DNA from: Gammaproteobacteria bacterium
GTDB taxonomy: Bacteria; Pseudomonadota; Gammaproteobacteria; JABDBA01
Length of the DNA stretch: 40,715 nucleotides
NCBI GenBank assembly: GCA_013288885.1
Contig: JABDBA010000021.1
Location: forward strand, 1 to 40,715
Direction of reading: 5' to 3'
Positions 1-7,674 of this stretch are shown in pieces. The translations under genes were made by a program, and so were the position numbers. Every line of letters begins with the position of its first letter. Positions within the stretch are counted from its first letter, which is position 1. The notes under the pieces are model-generated. The model worked only from the letters and a program-made list of their open reading frames with translations. It made no database searches and had not been told where the DNA came from.

Positions 1-276
1 TTGCCAACTATAAATCCCGGTTTGATGACCGTCGTCAAAAATTAATTTAACTGCGTAATTACCAACGGGATCGATACCGATAATATTGACATTTTCTTTG
101 CCGGTAACTAATTGTCCATCACCCACTCCATGACCGCGCACTTCGGCGGAGGGTGAATACACGCGTAAATATTCGCATGGCAATGAAAAATGTTGGCCGT
201 CGTCAAACGTAACTTCGAGCACGCGCGATTTTTGCAGGAGTTTGATGTCTGTTGGAATGAGGTTTTGTTTGTTCAT
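1..276 (-). CDS. DUF971 family protein, 3' end cut by window edge
   Basis: The reading frame begins at ATG 276-274 and stays open to base 1, giving 92 residues with no stop, so the C-terminus lies outside the window. The protein starts MNKQNLIPTDIKLL. It carries the DUF971 (gamma-butyrobetaine hydroxylase N-terminal-like) pattern: VTFDDGQHFSLPCEYLRVYSP near residues 26-46, then GIDPVGNYAVKLIFDDGHQTGIYSW near the end, quoted here in pieces of the conserved block. In many gammaproteobacteria a DUF971 gene directly follows hslU, as here, which supports the call. Its molecular role is not established. No clear Shine-Dalgarno precedes the ATG. It is separated from hslU by an interspersed palindromic repeat, so co-transcription with hslVU is possible but not shown. 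Confidence 0.85.
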   Translation of the reverse strand, partial: MNKQNLIPTDIKLLQKSRVLEVTFDDGQHFSLPCEYLRVYSPSAEVRGHGVGDGQLVTGKENVNIIGIDPVGNYAVKLIFDDGHQTGIYSWQ

Positions 277-301
277 GGATTACAACTTATAACAATAAAT
301 A

Positions 302-395
302 TGTAGGTCGGTTCAAGCGAAGCGGAACCGACAACAGTGAGAAATTTAAACATTGTATGTCGGATCCGTCGCTACGCTCCTTGATCCGACCTACA
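302..395. repeat. Palindromic interspersed repeat (REP/MITE-like) between hslU and the DUF971 gene
   Basis: The element is bounded by inverted repeats TGTAGGTCGG (302-311) and CCGACCTACA (386-395). Inside are two smaller hairpins: one with arms GGTTC/GAACC around 310-330 and one with arms GTCGGATC/GATCCGAC around 359-390. Its right end overlaps the hslU stop codon (391-393) and last sense codon. The outer repeats and internal dyads are typical of short non-autonomous interspersed elements. It may also act as the 3' end of the hslVU transcript. A fragment beginning similarly (GTCGGACCCGTCGCT) occurs at 38640. Confidence 0.7.
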
Positions 396-1740
396 GTATA
401 AAATGACTCAAATCTTCGTCTTTCGCCAATTCCACCAAATGCTTGTCGACGTAAGGGGCATCGACTATGACTTTTTCACCGCTGTGTTCACTGGCTTCAA
501 AAGAAATTTCTTCGAGCAAACGTTCTAACACAGTATGTAAACGACGTGCGCCAATATTTTCTGTGGTTTCGTTAACCCGGAACGCGACTTCAGCGATACG
601 CATAATCGCTTCTTTAGTAAATTCTAATTGCACACCTTCCGTACCGATTAATGCCACATATTGCTCGGTCAATGAAGCATGGGGTTCGGTAAGAATTCTT
701 TCGAAATCTTCGCTGGTGAGTGCTTTTAATTCCACACGAATCGGTAAACGACCTTGTAATTCAGGGATCAAATCTGAAGGTTTAGAAACATGAAACGCAC
801 CGGAAGCAATAAATAAAATATGATCAGTGCGTACTGGGCCATATTTGGTGTTAATACTGCTACCTTCCACCAACGGCAATAAATCACGTTGCACGCCTTC
901 GCGCGAAACGTCGGCGCCCGATGTTTCACCTCGGCGTGCGACCTTATCGATTTCATCGATGAAGACAATGCCGTTTTGTTCCACACTGTCGATCACACGG
1001 GTTTTGATTTCTTCTTCATTGATCAATTTTGCTGCTTCTTCATCGCGCACTAATTTAAGCGCCTCTTTGACTTTCATACGACGCGTGCGGGTGCGGTTTG
1101 TGCCGATATTTTGCAACATATTTTGTAATTGGCTGGTCATTTCTTCCATACCTGGCGGGCCCATAATTTCTACACCCACTGGCAACGCATTTACATCTAA
1201 TTCAATTTCTTTTTCGTCTAATTGACCTTCGCGCAATTTTTTGCGGAACACTTGTCGCGTGCTAGTTTTTTCTTTGAGTTTTAATTCGTCATCTTCTTCT
1301 GTTTCCATACCTGGCACGGTGCGCGGCGGTGGTAATAACGCATTTAAGATACGTTCTTCGGCTTTTTCTTCGGCATGTGGCCGTGAGCTAACGATTTCTT
1401 GTTCGCGCATTTGTTTAAACGCCACATCGACGAGATCACGAATGATAGAATCAACATCGCGCCCCACATAACCCACTTCGGTAAATTTAGTCGCTTCAAC
1501 TTTGATGAAGGGTGCGTTAGCTAATTTTGCCAGTCGTCGCGCAATTTCGGTTTTGCCCACACCGGTTGGCCCGATCATCAGAATATTTTTGGGTGTTACT
1601 TCACGACGCAGATCAACATCCAATTTCATCCGGCGACGACGATTGCGCAAAGCGATTGCCACAGCGCGTTTAGCCGCATCTTGGCCAATAATAAATTTAT
1701 CGAGTTCTTGTACTATTTCGCGGGGTGTCATATCACTCAT
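391..1740 (-). CDS. hslU: ATP-dependent protease ATPase subunit HslU (ClpY)
   Basis: This is the AAA+ unfoldase ring of the cytoplasmic HslUV protease, which unfolds substrates and feeds them to HslV. The 449-residue protein matches the family length (about 443). It has the N-terminal [20 protein letters not shown], Walker [10 protein letters not shown], Walker [10 protein letters not shown], the GYVGRD pore motif, a sensor-region block [13 protein letters not shown], and the conserved C-terminus DEDLSHFIL that docks into HslV. I chose the ATG at 1740 because the homologous start is MSDMTPREI; an upstream in-frame ATG at 1797 would add 19 unrelated residues lying inside hslV. The start overlaps the hslV stop as ATGA, so the two are translationally coupled. 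The stop codon sits inside a repeat element. Confidence 0.98.
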   Translation of the reverse strand: MSDMTPREIVQELDKFIIGQDAAKRAVAIALRNRRRRMKLDVDLRREVTPKNILMIGPTGVGKTEIARRLAKLANAPFIKVEATKFTEVGYVGRDVDSIIRDLVDVAFKQMREQEIVSSRPHAEEKAEERILNALLPPPRTVPGMETEEDDELKLKEKTSTRQVFRKKLREGQLDEKEIELDVNALPVGVEIMGPPGMEEMTSQLQNMLQNIGTNRTRTRRMKVKEALKLVRDEEAAKLINEEEIKTRVIDSVEQNGIVFIDEIDKVARRGETSGADVSREGVQRDLLPLVEGSSINTKYGPVRTDHILFIASGAFHVSKPSDLIPELQGRLPIRVELKALTSEDFERILTEPHASLTEQYVALIGTEGVQLEFTKEAIMRIAEVAFRVNETTENIGARRLHTVLERLLEEISFEASEHSGEKVIVDAPYVDKHLVELAKDEDLSHFIL

Positions 1741-2288
1741 TTTGTTTTCTCTTCTGAAATTTCTTCGATGGTTCGATTGTGGTTGGTGTAAATACAAATA
1801 TCAGCGGCAATGCCTAAGCTTTTTTCGACAATTTCGCGCGCGTCTAATTTAGAATTTTCGAGCAGCGCGCGTGCCGCCGCTTGCGCAAACGGGCCGCCTG
1901 ATCCAATAGCGATAATGCCCAATTCGGGTTCCAGTACATCGCCGTTGCCGGTAATGATTAATGAACTTTTTAAATCAGCAACCGCTAATAAGGCTTCGAG
2001 CCGACGTAACATGCGGTCGGTGCGCCAATCTTTGGCAAGCTCCACCGCAGCACGCATTAAGTTGCCGTGATGTTTGTCGAGCTTGGCTTCAAAGCGTTCG
2101 AACAGCGTAAACGCATCGGCCGTGCCACCCGCAAATCCAGCGATGACTTTGTCTTGATTAAGTTTGCGTACTTTACGGGCATTGTTTTTGATCACCGTGT
2201 TACCTAAAGTGACTTGGCCATCGCCACCGATGACAACTCTGCCATTGCGCCGTACCGAAAGTATCGTTGTACCGTGATATTGTTCCAA
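1737..2288 (-). CDS. hslV: ATP-dependent protease proteolytic subunit HslV (ClpQ)
   Basis: This is the N-terminal-threonine peptidase of HslUV, 183 residues. It begins [16 protein letters not shown]; the catalytic Thr is residue 7, so a six-residue propeptide ending in Gly must be removed. E. coli has no such propeptide; some other bacteria do. Conserved blocks include [67 protein letters not shown] and [10 protein letters not shown]. The start codon is TTG (2288-2286), preceded by GAGG (2297-2300) with 8 bases of spacing; no ATG is available before the catalytic Thr. It overlaps hslU by ATGA. A sigma-32-type promoter lies 37 bases upstream of the start. Confidence 0.97.
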   Translation of the reverse strand: MEQYHGTTILSVRRNGRVVIGGDGQVTLGNTVIKNNARKVRKLNQDKVIAGFAGGTADAFTLFERFEAKLDKHHGNLMRAAVELAKDWRTDRMLRRLEALLAVADLKSSLIITGNGDVLEPELGIIAIGSGGPFAQAAARALLENSKLDAREIVEKSLGIAADICIYTNHNRTIEEISEEKTK

Positions 2289-2324
2289 GGGTGTTACCTC
2301 TTTAAGTGACAGTTAAATAGGATG

Positions 2325-2350
2325 ATGGGGGCATAAACTACGTTTTCAAG
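2325..2350 (-). promoter_or_regulatory. Sigma-32 (heat-shock) promoter of hslVU
   Basis: Reading the minus strand, a -35 element CTTGAA (2350-2345) is followed after 14 bases by the -10 element CCCCAT (2330-2325). This matches the known RpoH consensus, CTTGAA and CCCCAT with 13-15 bases between. It lies between the ftsN-like stop (2354) and hslV, 37 bases before the TTG start. hslVU is a classic heat-shock operon, so position and sequence agree. Confidence 0.85.
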
Positions 2351-2353
2351 GGA

Positions 2354-2992
2354 TTATTCTTTAATCAACACGCCCTTCAATTGGTTGGCTTCTAAATTTT
2401 GTTGTGTTTGCTGGGCGTCGGTGCGGGTTGTAAAAGGCCCGAGCCAGACACGATAAGAGGTAACACCGTTCTTTGTTAGTGTATTGATATGAGCTTCAAA
2501 CCCTTGCAGGGTCACTTCTGCCTTGAGTTCATCGGCTGCAGCATAATCTTTGAACAAACCTACTTGAATGATATAACCCCGCGCCGGAGCTGCATTCACG
2601 GGTGCTGTTACTGGCGGTACAACAGCTGGTGCAGGCGCAGGTTGATTATTGATGGGCGCAGGCAGCGTTGTGGGCTGTTGCCCATTATCGCTTGGCGCAG
2701 GCACTGCCACTTTTGGCAACATATTATAAAAGTCAAAACGCGGTGTTGTTTTTGCAGGGGGTGCAGTCGCAGCAGGCGGCGATTTTACCGCGTGGGTTTT
2801 TTGCGCTGGCGGTACTTCGGCTGTTTGTTGGCTGGCAAGCTCAAGGCGCTCGTTTTGCTGCTTGAGATAAACCAAACCCAGCACAAAGCACCCTATCAAT
2901 ACCAAAGCCACAAGCCATAACTTGCCTGAGCTCTGATCATTAGAAGATGAGGAGCGTTTGTCGCGGTTCTTTTTGGCGTAATCTTTGGCCAT
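2354..2992 (-). CDS. ftsN: FtsN-like SPOR-domain cell division protein
   Basis: This is a 212-residue bitopic inner-membrane protein. It has a short charged cytoplasmic N-terminus (MAKDYAKKNRDKR), one transmembrane segment at about residues 25-43, a Pro/Ala-rich periplasmic linker at about 60-135, and a SPOR domain at about 137-212 (GYIIQVGLFKDYAAADEL, then SYRVWLGPFTTRTDAQ). SPOR domains bind denuded septal peptidoglycan; FtsN activates septal peptidoglycan synthesis. The place immediately upstream of hslVU is the classic ftsN locus, which favours FtsN over another SPOR protein. The short N-terminal helices of FtsN are not distinguishable by eye, so FtsN rather than a generic SPOR protein is likely but not proven. 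Confidence 0.85.
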   Translation of the reverse strand: MAKDYAKKNRDKRSSSSNDQSSGKLWLVALVLIGCFVLGLVYLKQQNERLELASQQTAEVPPAQKTHAVKSPPAATAPPAKTTPRFDFYNMLPKVAVPAPSDNGQQPTTLPAPINNQPAPAPAVVPPVTAPVNAAPARGYIIQVGLFKDYAAADELKAEVTLQGFEAHINTLTKNGVTSYRVWLGPFTTRTDAQQTQQNLEANQLKGVLIKE

Positions 2993-3103
2993 GGGTTATC
3001 TCGTCACTAGTTTAGATTAGCATAACAGAATTTGCTTCTCTTGCAGAGTTGTTCTATCGTAATCGAATTGGATTATTAAGGCCACCTTCAGACAGGATAA
3101 TTA

Positions 3104-4027
3104 ATGAAAAGATATTGCATATTGCTTTGCTTAACGCTCATGCTAGCGCCAGGGATACAGGCGTATGCAGATCCCTACATAAATACCGAAACTTTTAAGT
3201 CAGAAGATTTTTCGAGCTTGGTGATTAGTGGCCCCATCAACGTAAAGATCGTCACGCGAGATAAAACACCGTGGGTAAAGCTCGAGGGCGATAGTCAAAG
3301 CCTCGCCAATGTTTATGCTGCCGTTAAAAATGGTACGTTATATCTCAGCATGAACCCCGCATTTATTCCCAGTGAAAATAATCATATTATCGCCATCGTT
3401 AATAATTGTCTCATCACTGATTTGCAATATTATGGCTCCGGTCAAGTGGGCGGCACTGGTTTAACCGGTACAATGGTGATCACTGCAACGGGTAGTGGCA
3501 CTGTGACTTTGCTCGGCAACCATCTAGATTTACGCACGGTGAATGTCGGCAATTCGAGTAATGTGCATGTGCTTGGTATCGATAGCAACTTACTCAATGT
3601 ATTGGATAATAGTTCTGGTAAAGTGAATTTAGGCGGCAAGATGGTGTTGCAAGACGTGACTTATAATGGCAGTGGGCCACTCAGTATTTATTGGGTCACC
3701 AGCACCGATGTGAAAGTCGAAGGTAATGGTACGGGCAGGGTTTTTATTGCTGGCGTTGCTAATTTATTAGATGTCACGCTCGCAAACCACACTTGGCTGG
3801 ATGCGCGCTATCTGCGTGCTAAACGTGCTTTTGTTAATACGCGCGACGATGCGACTGCTGATGTGTGGACACGCTGTACCTTAGGCGCTTTAGCTACCGG
3901 AACAAGTTCTATTAATTATTATAATAATCCCGGTTTTGCCGGCAATTATATGTTACCACCCGGTATGGTATTGAATTACAGCAATTTGGATGCGAACAAC
4001 TTGCCAATGCCCGCACCGCCTTGTTAA
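3104..4027 (+). CDS. Secreted GIN-domain (DUF2807) protein
   Basis: This 307-residue protein has a Sec signal peptide (MKRYCILLCLTLMLAPG..., likely cut after residue 22, YA|DPY). It continues as a repetitive beta-rich protein with the head-GIN pattern: FSSLVISGPINVKIV near residue 38, then recurring short turns such as YGSGQVGGTG, TGSGTVTLLGN, NSSNVHVLG, NSSGKVNLGG, NGSGPLSIYW and NGTGRVFIAG. Such N/G-S-G repeats form a right-handed beta-helix in DUF2807 proteins. The function of these envelope proteins is not known. An AGGA-type ribosome site lies just before the ATG. It converges on the OmpA-like gene, and both stop codons share the tetranucleotide TTAA at 4024-4027. Confidence 0.8.
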   Translation: MKRYCILLCLTLMLAPGIQAYADPYINTETFKSEDFSSLVISGPINVKIVTRDKTPWVKLEGDSQSLANVYAAVKNGTLYLSMNPAFIPSENNHIIAIVNNCLITDLQYYGSGQVGGTGLTGTMVITATGSGTVTLLGNHLDLRTVNVGNSSNVHVLGIDSNLLNVLDNSSGKVNLGGKMVLQDVTYNGSGPLSIYWVTSTDVKVEGNGTGRVFIAGVANLLDVTLANHTWLDARYLRAKRAFVNTRDDATADVWTRCTLGALATGTSSINYYNNPGFAGNYMLPPGMVLNYSNLDANNLPMPAPPC

Positions 4028-4701
4028 GTGTTTAGTCGAACAGCGATTTCAATATGGCGGTTTGCCGCGCTGCCAGCGACGGTGTCGTTGGTGGCAACGT
4101 TGCAATCTGCACCTTTGCCGATCGCCGTCATTTGGCGGAAAGGTATCCCGTGCGCCCAAAGATAGGTGAGTACGCTATCGGCTTGATAATACGTTAATAA
4201 TCGAGCCTGGCTCGGCTCACCGACATCATCAGTATAACCGGTGATGGTAATCGGTGCGTTGTCATATAGTTTAAATAGCGCGGCCAAGTTCTGCATGATC
4301 GGTTCACAAGCATAAGTAATCGTCGCTGTGCCTTGCTCGAAACATTGATCCGACGGCAAGATGACGGTGACATTATCACCCAGTTGCACCACTTGAATGC
4401 CTTGCTCTGTGAGTTTGCCAATATATTTGGCCGGGCGTTCGGAATAAATTCCCACTACCGTGCCAACCACGCCACCCACAACTGCGCCAGTAGCAATGCT
4501 ACCGATACTGTTTTTGGCAATACGCCCCACCACGCCACCCACTACCACACCTGCTACGGTGTGCGCAGCCACATCATTCGGGGTCGATAAAGAACCAGGC
4601 ACGCGTCCCGAATTGAAGGCACAGGCGGTTAAATTAAATACAGCAAGGATTAGCAAAAATGGGAGGGTTCTTTGCAGTATCTTATAGGGTAGTTTGTGCA
4701 C
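4024..4701 (-). CDS. Glycine-zipper OmpA-like outer-membrane lipoprotein
   Basis: This is a 225-residue predicted lipoprotein: the N-terminal hydrophobic segment ends in the lipobox LTAC with Cys27. A glycine zipper follows at about 53-88 (VVVGGVVGRIAKNSIG, then GAVVGGVVGTVVG). An OmpA-type peptidoglycan-binding domain fills about 105-225, with ITITGYTDDVG, a tyrosine/alanine-rich helix, and the closing NRHIEIAVRL. It should be anchored in the outer membrane and hold peptidoglycan. The middle block, with EQGIQVVQLGDNVTVILPS, is reminiscent of the Legionella DotK (IcmN) and related OmpA lipoproteins, but I would not name it so without a search. A sigma-70-like promoter lies upstream at 4735-4763. 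Confidence 0.8.
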   Translation of the reverse strand: MHKLPYKILQRTLPFLLILAVFNLTACAFNSGRVPGSLSTPNDVAAHTVAGVVVGGVVGRIAKNSIGSIATGAVVGGVVGTVVGIYSERPAKYIGKLTEQGIQVVQLGDNVTVILPSDQCFEQGTATITYACEPIMQNLAALFKLYDNAPITITGYTDDVGEPSQARLLTYYQADSVLTYLWAHGIPFRQMTAIGKGADCNVATNDTVAGSAANRHIEIAVRLNT

Positions 4702-4734
4702 TCGGTCATCCTTTCATTAACACATTTGTCCGCC

Positions 4735-4763
4735 AGTATAATTTTATTAGCCTAAGCAAGCAA
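4735..4763 (-). promoter_or_regulatory. Sigma-70-type promoter of the OmpA-like lipoprotein gene
   Basis: On the minus strand TTGCTT (4763-4758) and TATACT (4740-4735) are separated by 17 bases. The spacing is ideal and each hexamer keeps its key positions. It would start transcription about 25 bases before the ATG at 4701. It is a visual match only. Confidence 0.5.
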
Positions 4764-4833
4764 ACTCCCGTTGCAACTATTTTCGAATGTACTTAGACTA
4801 GAAAAATAAATACTGTCATATAAGGAAAAGATC

Positions 4834-5721
4834 ATGACCAAAATCGGCTTCATCGGCTTAGGCCACATGGGCGCTCCCATGGTACGCAACTTACTCAAAC
4901 ACCAACACGACGTCTATATCTATGATGCGGTCCCCGCTGCCATGATGGCGCTCACCGATGCTGGTGCTATTCCTGCCCAAAGCTTAAAAACCGTTGCCCA
5001 ACATGCCGAAGTTTTTATCACCATGTTACCTTCGGGGGAAAACGTTGCAGAAATTTGTACCGGCGCATCTGGCTTATTTAAGCTCGCCCAACCCGGCAGC
5101 TTGTTTATCGACTCTTCTTCCATCGCCGTTGATAAAGCACGCGAATTGCACCAACTCGCCGCACGCGCAGGCATTCAAATGCTCGATGCACCCGTCTCTG
5201 GCGGCACCGGTGGTGCAGAAGCGGGCACATTGACTTTTATGGTTGGCGGTGGCGAAGCACACTTTAATCGCGCTAAACCCATTCTTGAATGTATGGGCAA
5301 AAAAATCGTCCACATGGGCGCAGCAGGCAATGGTCAAGCTACAAAAATTTCTAACAATTTAATTTTAGGTATCTCGATGATTGCTGTAGCTGAAGGCATG
5401 ACGCTGGGCAAAAAATTAGGCATTGATCCTAAAAAATTATTTGAAATTTGCTCGAACGCTTCTGCTCAATGTTGGTCGTTAAATAATAATTGCCCTGTAC
5501 CTGATATTCTCCCAAACGTGCCTTCCAGTCACGACTATCAAGCCGGGTTCACTAGCGCCATGATGTTAAAAGATCTCAAACTCAGCCAACTCGCCGCGCA
5601 AACCGTCAGCGCCGTCACACCGCTCGGTGCAGAAGCCACTGCTCTTTATACATTGCTCAATAACCTGGGGCATGGTTCATTAGATTTTTCGGCGATTATT
5701 AAGTTGATCGAAGCAAAATAG
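4834..5721 (+). CDS. mmsB: 3-hydroxyisobutyrate dehydrogenase
   Basis: This is an NAD(P)-dependent beta-hydroxyacid dehydrogenase of 295 residues, acting in valine degradation (3-hydroxyisobutyrate to methylmalonate semialdehyde). The Rossmann motif GFIGLGHMGAPM is at residues 5-16, the substrate-binding signature DAPVSGGTGGA at 118-128, and the catalytic Lys171 sits in GQATKISNN. The later block with CWSLNNNCPVP is typical of true 3-hydroxyisobutyrate dehydrogenases rather than tartronate semialdehyde reductases. The start follows an AAGGA ribosome site. No other valine-degradation gene is adjacent. Its stop lies only 3 bases from the stop of the convergent gene at 5725. Confidence 0.9.
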   Translation: MTKIGFIGLGHMGAPMVRNLLKHQHDVYIYDAVPAAMMALTDAGAIPAQSLKTVAQHAEVFITMLPSGENVAEICTGASGLFKLAQPGSLFIDSSSIAVDKARELHQLAARAGIQMLDAPVSGGTGGAEAGTLTFMVGGGEAHFNRAKPILECMGKKIVHMGAAGNGQATKISNNLILGISMIAVAEGMTLGKKLGIDPKKLFEICSNASAQCWSLNNNCPVPDILPNVPSSHDYQAGFTSAMMLKDLKLSQLAAQTVSAVTPLGAEATALYTLLNNLGHGSLDFSAIIKLIEAK

Positions 5722-5724
5722 GGA

Positions 5725-7572
5725 TTAACCTCCACTTCTTAGCTTCATACTACTGGTTTGTTCGGGTTCAACTTTTGGTTCGTTTGGTGTTGCTAAATTT
5801 GCCGCAGCAGGAACAGCAACTCTTTCATCAAACGCTGGCCCTCCCACGTATTTCTGATAAATACTAATAATTCTGGGATCAGCCTTTTCAATTTCCTCTA
5901 CTGAAATCCCCTCTTCAGCTAAATCTTTACCCGTTAACAATGCTGCGAAGAATTTTTTTGCGAGATCAATATCTGTGGAATTCGATAAAATTTCGTTTTG
6001 AATCAGGTAATTTAATTGCAGCAAATGCGACAAATGGGGGTGATTTTCAGTCAACAATATTCCTTGATGGCGTCTTTCTTCATAGAGTGCAAATGGTGGA
6101 TTACCTGACAGCCCTAAATTATCTGCATTAATATCAATAAAAACCCTACCATGCCGGAAAAATAATAATTCTTTATCACCAACTTTAATTTTTTCCCAAG
6201 AAGCAGGGTCTGTAGGCGGATAAAATAGAGGTATTTGTATAGCGCTAGCCATTTCACCAGCATTGCGCCAAATTTGCGATGTTTTTTCTACATAACGACC
6301 TTCTGTTGCCAACATTATGCGATCTCTTAAATTACTTATGTTTAAGTTTGGCGATATAATATAACTGTTAATAAAACTGACTACTGCCACACACGCCATT
6401 TTAGTAACACGCACATTTTCTGCTGGTGCAGGTGGCGACAATAGAATTTGTTTCGCAAGCATAAAAGCCTTAAATTCTTCTGTTAGCATCCTTACCACTG
6501 CAGATTCCTCTAAATTACTTTCATTTATTACATGAGAGAATTTTCTATGCCATTGTTCAATGGCCTGTCTAAAACGAGCGATATAAAGATTATCATCATT
6601 TCTAGCAGGTAGATCTTTTTTGATCTTAGCTTTATAAGCAGTTAACAATTTTTGCAATTTTTTATCGCTCTCACGAGCATCCTTAAAAACGTGATTCATT
6701 ATTTCAGGATTTTTTTCTAAGCAACGTTTGTATATTCCATGTAAAGTTTTGTCGGTTTTTATTTTTGCAATATCTGTTTTATCTAATCGCCATTGAGCAC
6801 TGGTATGATTTTTCCCCACGAGAAGCACAGCAAAAAATTTTCTTGCTAACGGTATTTCTTTACCAGCATATGCTTTCAAAGCGCGCATTTCTTCTAAAAA
6901 AGGGTGTTGAGGCGTTATTAATAAGCCAGGCGGAGTTTTAATATTTCCTCTGCGCAGCGCAAATAGGCTGGGAGCAGGTCTGCTTAATGCAGCCTCATTG
7001 ACAGCGATCAAGGGAGTACCATATTGAAAATAAAGCAATTTTTCTTCCACTCCTGCTCTATTTTTAATATTCATTTCACGCCAATTATCTATTTCAACAA
7101 CAGGATGTAAAACTTCCCTCGTTTGCCCATCGACTTCGTCCAGCAGTAAAAATATTTTCGTTTGCTCCTCGCTATCCTCTTTTAATTCCATGCTCTCCAG
7201 CAAATCACTCACTTGCGTAGCGCTATCAACTTCTGCAGTTGCAACAATACTTTTTTTAATAAAGTCTATTGCCAAAGCAAGCGTAGCTGGTAAGAAAGCG
7301 TTTTTGTACTGGTACATTTTCTTTACCAACATCAATGCTTTAAATCCTTCCGTGAGAACCCTAACTTCAGCAGCTTCATCAAAATTAGGCGTCTCTATTT
7401 TTTTGAAAAAATCCATGCGCCATTTGCCAGCTAATTTCTCCAGCGGCACATTCTCTTCAATTTCTTTAGACCAATCTTCCACTAATATTTCTTGATATTC
7501 TCGTGCTAACTTATGTAGCCTAATTTTTGGGCTATCATCAATTTCAACTGGCACTCGCTTAGGTAATGACAT
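5725..7572 (-). CDS. Unrecognised 615-residue protein with an internal tandem duplication
   Basis: I do not recognise the family. The protein is hydrophilic, helical-looking and Lys/Glu-rich, with no signal peptide or membrane segment. It is built from two diverged copies of one unit, about residues 25-285 and 315-575, offset by about 290. Aligned landmarks are WRMDF (51) and WHRKF (341); VRVLTEGFKALMLVKK (70) and VRMLTEEFKAFMLAKQ (360); GLLITPQHPFLEEM (216) and GILLTENHPHLSHL (504); ARKFFAVLLVGKN (243) and AKKFFAALLTGKD (538). The tail after residue 590 is Pro/Glu-rich and ends LRSGG. A strong GGAGG site lies 10 bases before the ATG. A host-directed effector is possible from size, composition and tail, but no domain shows it. 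Confidence 0.8.
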   Translation of the reverse strand: MSLPKRVPVEIDDSPKIRLHKLAREYQEILVEDWSKEIEENVPLEKLAGKWRMDFFKKIETPNFDEAAEVRVLTEGFKALMLVKKMYQYKNAFLPATLALAIDFIKKSIVATAEVDSATQVSDLLESMELKEDSEEQTKIFLLLDEVDGQTREVLHPVVEIDNWREMNIKNRAGVEEKLLYFQYGTPLIAVNEAALSRPAPSLFALRRGNIKTPPGLLITPQHPFLEEMRALKAYAGKEIPLARKFFAVLLVGKNHTSAQWRLDKTDIAKIKTDKTLHGIYKRCLEKNPEIMNHVFKDARESDKKLQKLLTAYKAKIKKDLPARNDDNLYIARFRQAIEQWHRKFSHVINESNLEESAVVRMLTEEFKAFMLAKQILLSPPAPAENVRVTKMACVAVVSFINSYIISPNLNISNLRDRIMLATEGRYVEKTSQIWRNAGEMASAIQIPLFYPPTDPASWEKIKVGDKELLFFRHGRVFIDINADNLGLSGNPPFALYEERRHQGILLTENHPHLSHLLQLNYLIQNEILSNSTDIDLAKKFFAALLTGKDLAEEGISVEEIEKADPRIISIYQKYVGGPAFDERVAVPAAANLATPNEPKVEPEQTSSMKLRSGG

Positions 7573-7674
7573 AACACATAGCCCTCCAACGCATTAATTT
7601 ATAGTTAAAGTTTAACCTACTAACTAGAGTATAGCTTAAAATAGGGGTGACATCTTGCTATTGAGATCTGCTCA

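Noticed and set aside
1741..1797. N-terminal extension of HslU from an ATG at 1797
   Set aside because: It lies inside hslV in another frame, and the conserved HslU start MSDMTPREI is at 1740.
7624..7640. Second PmrA-type box before the 615-residue gene (TTTAAG-N5-CTCTAG on the minus strand)
   Set aside because: The second half-site has two mismatches and no TATAAT lies at the distance seen at the giant locus.
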